From the NCBI GenBank assembly GCA_003013855.2, contig ML058464.1, positions 1,582,170 through 1,646,169 of the forward strand: a stretch of DNA of 64,000 nt. The letters run 5' to 3'. This stretch comes from Liriodendron chinense (taxonomy: Eukaryota; Streptophyta; Magnoliopsida; Magnoliales; Magnoliaceae). Every line of letters begins with the position of its first letter. The stretch's first letter is position 1. Positions 45,081 to 54,388 of this stretch are shown here, one piece after another. The notes beneath the pieces were generated by a model. The model did not search any database. It saw only the letters and a list, made by a program, of their open reading frames with translations, and was not told the DNA's origin. The translations under genes were made by a program, and so were the position numbers.

Positions 45081-45490
45081 AAAATAGCACCGACACATGA
45101 CCGACAGCATGAGCGCGTAGTGATATTTGTAGGGGAGTTATTTGGTACTCTAAATGTGTGGGTCACTCCATACACGGACGCACTTATAAAAGGTATGCTA
45201 CGGGCATATGTTGACTCCAACTAAACCGACTAAATTGTGGGACCCACTTTCGCTTGAAGAATGATGACCTCCTCTTCACGGACACTCGGCTTTTTTACGA
45301 CCATTGGATTAATGCTCCCTCTCTCTCTTCTTTAGCTTCAAGTACCGCCCAATATTAAATGTCCACCAATCTAATAGTTAGATAACTAAATGAGATTAAT
45401 TTTCAGTTCATAATACCACTAAACTGGTACTCATAATTTGGACGGTTTAATTTGGATTAATTAAATGCCGACTGTGTAATTATTTCTCGT
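45081..45490. other. no gene seen
   Basis: No reading frame or element recognised; CTCCCTCTCTCTCTTC near 45313 is the only simple repeat. Confidence 0.4.
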
Positions 45491-45550
45491 AATTTTGTAA
45501 TGGATATTTAAGTGGAAAATAATTTTGTAATGGATACTTAAGTGGAAAAT
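45491..45550. repeat. tandem duplication, 2 x 30 bp
   Basis: AATTTTGTAATGGATA(T/C)TTA plus AGTGGAAAAT, twice with one mismatch; lies at the left edge of duplicated segment B. Confidence 0.9.
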
Positions 45551-45820
45551 GATTGAGTAATATCGGCTCTGCCGATTATGTACCTTCGTAGAGAGCGAAT
45601 CTTGGCCATTCATTAATGGACTTTATCTTATGTGGGATAGTGACACCTGATCTAACAATCCCAGCAATCTAATTGCCTCAAATGGACAAAGAGATGATTT
45701 CAGTCTTGTATGCAGGCAAAGTGGGACAAAGGTGATGGTTATAATTAGGACCATTTGTTCAATGTATCTGTCAATCAGGCCAATCCTTGTGGGGTCCACC
45801 AGATACTACGTTGTCATATA

Positions 45821-46882
45821 GGGCCCGTTTGGATACCACCAAATAAATTGCTTTTCTTGCTTATGGCAGTTAAGTAACTTATTTGACATAAGTTAATTTA
45901 GTTAATAAATAATTATCATTAATTATTTGCTGAAAATCAGTTAAGTATTTCAGCACTTTTATTTTGTTTTTCTACCTTTTTCACCACCGGCTAAAACAAG
46001 AGGTGCTTATCCACATATGTAAAAGTGCGGATTTTTTTGGCAACCGCCAAGCCCAAGTTGACCATCTAGCTTAGTAGCCCACTGCGATGCATTTGATCCA
46101 CATCGTCCATCTGGTTTGGATGTGAGTGGGGCTAGCATGTGAGGCAGATTTAAACCTCAGGTGGACCCCACATCAGGAAGCAATAGTGATAATGATGACA
46201 CCGTTGAAACCTCCTTGGCTCCAGTGTAATGTGTTTTACTCATGCCATTTATCTATTTTTTTCAACTAGTTTTGAGTGGCTCACTGGACAGCGGGGCCAC
46301 ATGTTGTGCACAAGAAATCCACATCGTCCACCCTTGTTGGTCCATTCCAAAAATGAAACAGAATCCAAGCTCAAATAGACCGCACCTCAGGAAACAGTGG
46401 TCATTGACACCCACCATTGGTCGGCCCTAATGATGAGTGGCCCATATTCAAGGTGGGCCCTACATAGACGGCCCACATTAGAGGTGGGCCCCATATTTGG
46501 GATGATCCACATTAAAGGCAGCTCCACATGATGGCTAGTGGATATTGATGGTGAGCCCAATTGATGGATGACCAACATCAAAGGTGGGCCCTACATAAAA
46601 AAACTTTGCAAATGGCCCACATCCAAGGTGGGCCCCACGTGATGTATTGCCCACATCAATTGTGGGGCCCACACCAAGGGTTGGCCCTAAATGATGGATG
46701 GAGGATGTGCAGGGACCAAACACATTTAAGAATGATGTTGGAAACAAACATGTTTTTCTAATTTTTAGTGGATAAACATCTTGTTAACCAAACATACTTA
46801 TTAACTAATTAAGTAGAGACCAAGATAAGTTACTTAAATGATATGTAACTTATCTTAAGTAACTTACAATCCAAACAGGCCC
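45821..46882. mobile_element. Tourist-like (PIF/Harbinger-type) element in copy B
   Basis: Ends GGGCCCGTTTGGAT and (reverse) GGGCCTGTTTGGAT; flanking triplets ATA and TTA. Copy A has an unbroken site at about 22437-22442. Near both ends are TTAAGTAACTTA-type inverted words (45870-45900, 46830-46866). A foldback-derived block is nested inside. Confidence 0.8.
46060..46700. repeat. foldback pieces and GGCCCACATC/GGTGGGCCCC tandem words
   Basis: 46060-46430 holds left-arm pieces. From about 46430 to 46690 the unit GATGGCCCACAT.AAAGGTGGGCC recurs about six to eight times at ~30-50 bp spacing with heavy divergence: a minisatellite grown from the foldback terminus. Confidence 0.55.
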
Positions 46883-47034
46883 TTAAGAAGGTAGATTGCA
46901 CAGTGAATAACTCAATATGCTATAGAGTAATGCTAAGGCCCATCATTGTGTGTCTCGCTTGCTAGCCCAGCTGGATGACACCTAGGTGTTTCAATAGCAA
47001 GTCTCAGGTTCAAAATGCTTAGGAGACAAACAAA

Positions 47035-47335
47035 CCCTTCCGATGGGTGCACCATGTGACTAACTGTGTGGGGAGCCCAACTTGGGTGGGACCCCGAAAC
47101 CAACGATGTGGGTGAGACCCTGACCATATCGGCCCACCTGTGGTGTGGTCTACCTGAAACTTGTACAGGCTTCATTAATGTTGGTACCATATCCTAAAAT
47201 AATATAGAAAAACAGATTAACGAAGTGGATATACAATCCATACATGTACGTGGACCCTATGGTCAGGGTCTCACTCCCATTGCTGGTTCCGGGGTCTCAC
47301 CCAAGTTGCTCCTGTGTGGGTGACTTGATCCACCA
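47035..47335. repeat. foldback-family fragment, right arm
   Basis: CCTGTGGTGTGGTCTACCTG, GTACCATATCCTAAAATAAT, GGATATACAATCCATACATG, then GGGTCTCACTCCCATTGCTG. Flank resembles the array at 955-1440. Confidence 0.55.
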
Positions 47336-47764
47336 ATCAAGGGATATATCATACAATCAATCTGATTTCCTGTTCATGGAGCATGTATAATAAAATAAGA
47401 TATTTTAAACAGTATACATATGATCAAAGGCTGCCACGTGTACATGGCAGAATGCAGGGAAAGACTCGAGTGGAAAGATTTGTCCGTGTCACTGATGCGG
47501 GATGGAAGAATCTGAGTAATGCGGTGCAACTACCACGCGTCCCTATGCTCTACAAAAGTCAAGAATCCAACGTAACGTTGTCGGTTTCAGCATTGCTTGG
47601 TACTTGTCAGTTACGCGCAATTTCTCTTATTGTTTTATATACGGAAGCAGGTTGCGTTCAGCGTGGCAGATACCGACCTCGTTGGTTGACACCGTTTCGG
47701 TGGATCCCAAAGGTTGGTGGATTCTACATCTTCTTCTTTTTTTTTTTCTTTTTTTTTATGGCCC

Positions 47765-48125
47765 ATGTATTTAGCATGATCTAAAGTATAAACATATCCA
47801 AATCTGAGGTGGACCACGCCATAGGATTATGGTGATTGAATTCAATTATTAAAAACTTCTTTAGTGCCACTGGAATGTCTATTTGCCATCCAATCCGGTG
47901 TTAAGATCACAAGGACCTCGATGAAGGACCACACAAATATGAATTTGATCTAAAACTTCTTCTGAGCCACTTTTGTGGCTCACAAGAAGTTTTTAATGGC
48001 CAATCACCCATATTTCCTTTGGTGTGGTTCACTTGAGATTTGGACCAACTTCTATTTTTTCATCATGCCTTAAAATTAAAATGGATGGATGGAGTGCATG
48101 TAAGGCACATACATCATAGTGGGAC
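47765..48125. repeat. foldback-family repeat shared by both duplicated segments
   Basis: Counterpart of 24641-25015: AGGTGGACCACGCCATAGGA, then TTTGGTGTGGTTCACTTGAG. Confidence 0.65.
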
Positions 48126-49258
48126 CCACAATCAAGGATCCACCCACTTAAGTGGATCCGAAAATCCGCGGGTGGTGTGTTGAAGTGGCAAAGTTTTGTG
48201 GACCCCACCATGATGTGTTTAAATGCCTTCCCTGGAGAGCGCAAGGTCATTACTTTTTTCTGGACCTTTTCTTTTTTTGTGTGGAGTGGGCGTAGTATAG
48301 ACTCAGGTGTATAAGTGTATTTGATTTGTAATGATCACTAGCCAAATAAAGCTTATAATTTACAATTTGATAAAAATTGAAGAATCAACAATTAGATAAA
48401 AATTGCAGAATCAATGAGGTGAGATTCTCCAACTCAAGTGAGTCCTGCAATGAATCTGCAACCGTAGATTATTGGTAATGGTTTTGGTGCTAAAAGAGGA
48501 AGATGTTAGTAACTTTATTCTACTCGCACAAAGTGTGATCTCTACTTTATGAAATTTTATGATTTTTTTAAAAATTTTAACATGAATTCAGTATTTCTAT
48601 ATTTAGTCATGCTTTACATAACCCATTAGAAGTTGGACAGGCAAAAAAATGAAAATAAGAAAAAATTAGCTCTACTTCACATAGCAAAATGGCTTTAAGT
48701 AGGCAAAGTTACGTAAAAATGCAAAATAATAATAATAATAATAATAATAATAAAGAAATGTGATTTTAACATTAATTCATAGAGCCAAAGGCTCCATGTA
48801 GGCAAATAAGATGCAAATGCAATTCTAAACTTGACAGATTTTAAGACTCCAACTAGGAGAATAAAGTAAAAAAGAAATATAAAAGAGAAAATTACTGAAT
48901 AAAATGAAAAAAAGGTGTGAGTGGATATTGCAAATGGGCTGAAAATATGTGAAGCGGAATATGATCTAAACTTGTGAGAAAGAACAAGGGAGGCCAAGCA
49001 CAATTTTTATGCAAGGAATGGTCAAATACCTCAAATTTCGCCCTACTTTGGGCTTCAATGGCTTCTTCACTTGGTTATCTCCTTCTTAATCGATCTCCTA
49101 AGTCAGGCATGTCAAGAATTTTTAGAGCACCACGAATCATCAAACTGACCCTGGACCCTCTTCCTCTCTAATCCTCCTTTGACTCTGGATCCTGAATGAC
49201 AAATGGTGTGCGAGACTTATAAACATCCACTGTACCTCCACTGTCGACCTAAATATCA
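48126..49258. other. no gene seen; part of duplicated segment
   Basis: Counterpart of 25016-26036. (AAT)n at 48725-48754. Ends with the first unit of the ~110-bp tandem repeat and the empty CAACC site at 49259-49263. Confidence 0.55.
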
Positions 49259-49348
49259 CAACCACCCTAGACCCTCTCCCTCTCTAATCCTTCTTCAACT
49301 CTAGACCTCGAATAACAGCTATCGTACGAGATTTATAGACCTCCATTG

Positions 49349-49967
49349 TGTTGGGGTTAGGAGCCCAGCAGCGGAAGCAATCAAAGCAAGCGAGGAACAT
49401 ACCATAATGACAATCACATAAGCAAATCGACACACACAAGAGGTAATCTAATTTTTATGTGGAAAAACCCCTCATGGGCAAAAAACCACGGTACGAAGCG
49501 ACACCAATCCACTATGATATCAGAAGTTATAAGAGATAAGAGAAACACAACCCGGATCACAGTCCCAAGCTAACAAAGTTAATTCTTACATGAGAAGGAC
49601 AAACCCATCCCTTTCCCTCATCCCCGAGAACTCCAAGCTTCCTCCTAGTTCTTTCTCTTGCCCTAGAACTATCTCAATCCTTTGGCCCATTGGCGGCAAC
49701 CCTAATCTCGAATTACATCTCCTTAAATAAGAGAAAACAGAGATTAGAAACTCCTTGCGTAAAAACCACGCAAGAAACCAAGTCCAAATAAGAAACCTGT
49801 CGACCTGTCGATGCTCACTGTCGACCTGCCGATGACCCTTATTAACCGATCGGCCGACCGGTCAACAATGCACATAAAAGTCTAGAAAACCTGCTGTCTT
49901 GTTATCCAACATGACTGACCGGTTGGTGGCCTCTATACATGGAGAATTGAGGCATCCAATCCCAGCA
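49349..49967 (-). repeat. 3' LTR of the minus-strand copia element
   Basis: 619 bp; plus strand begins TGTTGGGGTTAGG, ends CAATCCCAGCA. Contains CGATCGGCCGACCGGTC near 49845. Confidence 0.85.
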
Positions 49968-50380
49968 AACTCCACCACGACTCAAATCCTCATGCAACAC
50001 CTTGCCACGCACCATCTTCAATCTCTACTCCGTCATCATCATAGCTCAACCGCTTCTCATGCCTCATCGACTTCATCCTTGCACATTCACCACCCGCTCG
50101 CTGATGTGGCCCTTACGCTCACGCCACACACAAGCAACCGTGGATCCCGCTGCCGATCTCACAGCTCCACATGAATAGTGCTCCAGATCAAACCCGATCG
50201 CAGTCGGTAAACCTGATTGAGACATTGGCGTACCGATCCACCTTCCACTCTACTTCTTTAATAGATACCAATTGGTTTCCATATTTTTCTTTCATGGACT
50301 CCTTCTCCACATCGAATCTCATGCTAGAAGATGTCATTGAGACCTCGCCTCAGATTCTCTCTGCTTCCTTCCCAACTTTT

Positions 50381-50393
50381 AGCTCTGATACCA
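50381..50393 (-). other. primer-binding site of the minus-strand copia element
   Basis: Minus strand TGGTATCAGAGCT, two bases from the LTR; initiator tRNA-Met type. Confidence 0.85.
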
Positions 50394-50395
50394 CT

Positions 50396-51016
50396 TATTG
50401 GGGTTAGGAGCCCCCCAGCAGAAGCAATCAAAGCAAGCGAGGAACACACCACAATGGCAATCACACAAGCAAATCGACACACACAAGAGGCAATCCAATT
50501 TTTACGTGGAAAAACCTCACACGGGTAAAAAACCACTGCACAAAGCAACACAAATCCACTATGATATCAGAAGTTATAAGAGATAGAAGAAACACAACCC
50601 GGATCATAGCCCACAAGAGAAATCCCAAGCTAACAAAGCTAATTCTCACATGAGAAAGACAAACACATCCCTTTCTCTCATCCTCGAGAACTCCAAGCTT
50701 CCTCCTAGATCTTTCTCTTGCCCTAGAACTCTCTCAATCCCTTAGCCCATTAGCGGCAACCCTAATTTCGGATTACATCTCCTTAAATAGGAGAAAATCG
50801 ATATTAGAAACTCCTTGCGCAAGAAACCAAGTCCAAATAGGAAACCTGTCGATCTGTCAATGCTCACCGTCAACCTACCAATGACCCCTGTCAACCGGTC
50901 GACAATGCACAGTAAAGTTTAGAAAACCTATTATCTTGTTCTCCAACATGACCGACCGGTCGTCCGATCGGTTAGTGGCCTCTATACATGGAGATTTGAG
51001 GCATCCAATCCCAACA
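50396..51016 (-). repeat. 5' LTR of the minus-strand copia element
   Basis: 621 bp; inner edge begins TATTGGGG where TGTTGGGG is expected. Contains GACCGACCGGTCG near 50950. Confidence 0.85.
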
Positions 51017-51778
51017 CATTGTTGGCCCAGATGTCATAGCAACCCTGGACCCTCTCCCTCTCCTATCCTCATTCGACTTTGGACCTCGATTGATAATTAT
51101 TATTGGAGATTTATAAACCTCCATCATTGGCCTAGACGCCACAACCACCCATCAATGATTTTTGCCATGGGCTTGTTGTGTCCTTTTCTGTATGCGGTCT
51201 ACCATGTACAAGGGATATTCAGTGTCTTAAAGGATTCAAATGATTACCTAATATTTAGCAGCCTAGTTTGGGATTGGCTTATTGAGTTCGTTGTTTGTTT
51301 TTGGAAGATGTTAGAAGCCTTTCAAGTTACCATGTCTAGATCTTTAATGCTTCTTGGATCAACAAAAAAAATAATTTTATCGAAGAGAAGAGCAGTTAGA
51401 GTTTTCCAAAAGTCTAAATAATCAATCAAGATTGATTTGTCGAGTTACAGATCTTTCAATCAAATCTATTGGTTGCTTTCGTGATGTGCCAAAGGTTCTA
51501 CCCATTTGATCAGTTTGGATTTTCAATGATTCTCAAGTTGCTCAGAGATGATTTTATTGAATCTGTAGACCCCCCACCTTTGGCTACACTGTTGGTAGAG
51601 GTAGCTGGTTGAATGGAGGACCATACCCCCAAATCCCAAGTCCAAACTCAGCCCAACTCGCCCTTGTAAGCCCCATTCCATAGCCCAGTTCAAGCCTGAA
51701 CCCAGTCAACCCAGTCCTAAACACCACCCTGAAAAACCCCCATAAGAAAAGCCAGTCAAAAAATCTCAAAAAAGTCAA

Positions 51779-51905
51779 ACTCACTGAGTCAACCCGCTAA
51801 GTCAACTCGTCGAGTCAAAACACCGAGTCAAACCGTCGAGTAAACCCGCTGAGTCAAACCGCCGAGTCGACCCGCTGAGTCAACTCACTGAGTCGACCCA
51901 CCGAG
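51779..51905. repeat. degenerate ~15-bp minisatellite in the gypsy LTR
   Basis: Words CGAGTCAAACCG, TGAGTCAACTC and TGAGTCGACCC repeat about eight times just upstream of the LTR promoter. Confidence 0.8.
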
Positions 51906-52077
51906 CCAAACAACAGCCCCGAGGGAGCAACCGTACCTCGCTGGAAATCGAGGAACGTCCGTACGGGCGGCCCACAGCAGGCCGCCCAAACCGCCGCTAA
52001 ATCCCAAGAAACGGCCGTACGGGTGGCCCATAGCAGGCCGCCCAAAATAAATTACGTGAAATGCCACTGCCCGCTGC

Positions 52078-52085
52078 TATAAATA
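52078..52085 (+). promoter_or_regulatory. gypsy LTR TATA box
   Basis: TATAAATA followed by a C-rich stretch; positioned to start transcription in the middle of the LTR. Confidence 0.65.
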
Positions 52086-52386
52086 CCCCCCTCCCCTTCT
52101 CATTTCAACACAACAATCCCTTCAAGTCCAGCCAGTCTGGGTGCGGTCCGAGTCCTCCTTCACCCCTTAGCCCATTTTCCCACCAAGGATAGCCTAGCCC
52201 TGGTCCAGCCCAGCCTGACCACTGGTCCAAGCCTCCCAAGCCATCCAAGTCTTGATCCAGTCACTCGAAGCCAACCCTTGCGACACCTCCGTCCATCCAA
52301 CTACTCTTTTCCAGCATCATCTCATTTGCATCTAGCATAAGTGCAACATTTACTTTTCCTCCAACCCCCCTGCTTCACTGCAAGCA

Positions 52387-52656
52387 CCTTGATTCTTCAA
52401 GCACACTGCATATGTCTTAAATTAAGCACCTGTCAGTTCGAGCGTATGCTCTGGGCTTGCCCGTTGTTGGAACCTGCCCATCAGAAACTCTTACTGTACA
52501 GACCTGCATTCATGCTTCACCATAAAACACCTTGATCATTCAAGCACACTGCATACGTCTTACATTAAGCACCTGTCAGTTCGAGCGTACGCTCTGGGCT
52601 TGCCCGTTGTTGGAACCTGCCCATCAGAAACTCTTACTGTTCAGACCCGCATTCAT
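52387..52656. repeat. tandem duplication in the gypsy LTR, period 143 bp
   Basis: CCTTGAT.(C/A)TTCAAGCACAC starts at 52387 and 52530; both units include GCACCTGTCAGTTCGAGCGT. Few mismatches. Confidence 0.9.
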
Positions 52657-53118
52657 GCATCATGTCATCCATGAGAATATATGAGGATTAAACTAGACTT
52701 TCAAGTATTCGATCGATTCTGTGAAGTAGAGACCGTACTTCGGTACGGGCAGTGTGTGGGGTGCTTAACCTCTTCCCACCCTGTAACTGTGATCCCTTAC
52801 CTTGAATCTTTGGCCGCAGATCAAAAGGAGTCATTTTAGAGGAAGGAATCTTCGGATCCCCTTCTCTAACGTTTCTACGGGGTCTAGCCGACTGTAGATT
52901 CAAAGTAATTGGCTAGTGGCGACTCTGGTCTTATACAAACTCATTTTAACACATCCGGCTTAACACGACAACTAAACAAAGCCCTCGAGAACGAGGCAAG
53001 CCAGTGGCACAAACGGCGATTTCGCACTCACGCATCATCCTCTCCTTCTTTTCCCGAAAGGGGAAGGGACGAGAAGAACGTCGTGTGGGGAGCGCGGAAA
53101 CGGCGAGGGTCCACAGAA

Positions 53119-53136
53119 TGGCGACTCCACTGGGGA
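53119..53136 (+). other. gypsy primer-binding site
   Basis: TGGCGACTCCACTGGGGA, three bases after the LTR. This matches the tRNA-Arg-type primer site known from Tat/Ogre elements. Confidence 0.85.
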
Positions 53137-53404
53137 AGAGCTAGTCCCACTAGTCGTGATCCGACTTGAAAAATAGAATCCTTCCCATACTTGAAAGTCA
53201 CTAATCCTCATACAATCTCATATGCATAGCATTCTACCCAAAACAAACAAAAAAATAGAAGATCCCAAAACCAGAAAAAAAATAGAAAATCCCAAAACCC
53301 AAAAAGAGTAAAATATAGTCCTCACCATTGCGCCTCCTCGGGCTCAACGTACGCGGAGACAACTTCCCTTCCGCAGCATAATCCGCACTCGGGCTCAGCA
53401 AGCC

Positions 53405-54388
53405 ATGTCCGACCACGAAGAAGAAACTCATCTCCTCCCCGCTCTTGAGATGACCGAAGTGCAACCTCCAGCGCAACAGCCCATTGATAATACGCCAATC
53501 ATACAGGAATTGGCACAAGGAGTGAGAGCAATGCAAGAAATGCTCTTGCAATTCATGCAAGCACAAGCCACCGCAGCAGCCAACAATCAGGTTGGCCCAG
53601 TTCAGCAATCTCAGCAGCCATGCCGAGTCCTTCCAGCCTCTAGTTCGAATCAAGCGCAACCATCGGAGTCTGCCCAAGACTACCGACAGCAGCCATCTCA
53701 GCCCTTCGCTATGGGGCATCCTCCTCAGCACCTTCCTACAACGACAGGGCCATCTCAGAGCGCTCTCGTCGCAGGGACTTCCAGTCAGCTTCCAGTCAAT
53801 TTTGTAAACAACGGTCTCAGTAGATCTCAGCATGTCCCCGCCGATGGGACACCTTTTCAATTTCAGCACATCCCCGCCGATGGGATTTCAATTCAATTTC
53901 CAGCAACAGGGACAGCACTGGCGAATGCCCACAATGGGGGTCAGTGTCAAGCCCGCATCAATCAGCTGACAGTGGCGAATACCCAACAAGGGGGTCACTT
54001 CCCAGCATCTCAGCCTCCTGCAAACAGGAGCACTTTTCAATTCCAGCACATCCCCGCCGATGGGATTCCAGTTAATTTTCAGCAATCTTCAATTCAACAA
54101 AATCCAGTTAATTTTCAGCAATCTTCAATTCAGCAAAATCCAGTTAATTTCCAGCAATCTTCAATACAGCAAAGTCCAGTTAATTTCCAGCAAGTTCCAG
54201 TTCAACCTTCAGTACAGTCTCCAGTTCAGTTACAATCATTTCAAGCACCAGTTCATCAGAATCCAGTTCAGTCATCAAATCAATTTCAGCAACCCGCGGT
54301 TGCTTTTCAGCAGGCCCATAGGGTCGAAGACATCGACCACTATACCGAAGAAGAACGTGCCTTACTCCAAGAGGCACCGGTCGCTTGA
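53405..54388 (+). pseudogene. gypsy gag N-terminal region, Gln/Pro-rich
   Basis: 327 residues from ATG 53405. Starts acidic (MSDHEEETHLLP), then a short helix (QGVRAMQEMLLQFMQAQA), then a long Gln/Ser/Pro-rich low-complexity tail with FQHIPADG three times (a fourth close relative, SQHVPADG, precedes them) and VNFQQSSIQQ(N/S)P three times. The last piece, EDIDHYTEEERALL, appears to be the linker to gag proper. It ends at TGA 54386-54388 because of a frameshift; the true continuation starts in another frame (RSLEQIIQDW near 54370) and then moves to the frame of the next ORF. Confidence 0.75.
54071..54178 (+). repeat. in-frame tandem repeat, 3 x 36 bp
   Basis: Units at 54071, 54107 and 54143, each coding VNFQQSSIQQ(N/S)P; a partial fourth (VNFQQVPVQ) follows at 54179. 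Grown inside the gag-proximal coding region. Confidence 0.92.

Larger units (their letters stand above)
49349..51016 (-). mobile_element. minus-strand copia element with near-empty interior
   Basis: LTRs 49349-49967 (619 bp) and 50396-51016 (621 bp); perfect 5-bp target duplication CATTG (49344-49348, 51017-51021). Copy A keeps the intact site (30680-30684). On the minus strand the LTR runs TGTTGGGATTGG...CCCCAACA, related to the LTR at 26229. The interior is only 428 bp: a primer site, a short gag-pre-like remnant near 50130-50210 that matches 28020-28085 in reverse, and the region before the 3' LTR. Movable only in trans. Confidence 0.88.
45555..51563 (+). repeat. segmental duplication, copy B
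   Basis: Direct-orientation partner of 22173-38357. Homology breaks at GAATC (51559-51563), exactly where the gypsy element inserted, so the copy may continue beyond that element outside the window. Private insertions: Tourist-like element 45821-46882 and minus-strand copia relative 49349-51016. Confidence 0.85.
51564..53115 (+). repeat. gypsy 5' LTR (1552 bp)
   Basis: Starts TGTAGACCCCCCACC, ends GGGTCCACA. A TATA box TATAAATA at 52078-52085 marks the likely transcription start near 52110. Upstream, 51779-51905 is a degenerate minisatellite of CCGAGTCAACCCG units; downstream is a 143-bp tandem duplication. Confidence 0.85.

Noticed and set aside
50936..51421. 161-residue plus-strand frame
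   Set aside because: It crosses an LTR border, the CATTG duplication and the tandem repeat, so it is a chance fusion; the counterpart in copy A is interrupted.
53234..53869. 211-residue minus-strand frame opposite the gypsy gag N-terminus
   Set aside because: Shadow of the Gln/Pro-rich sense frame; unlike the antisense ORF at 62833-64000 it shows no splice sites or domain-like blocks.
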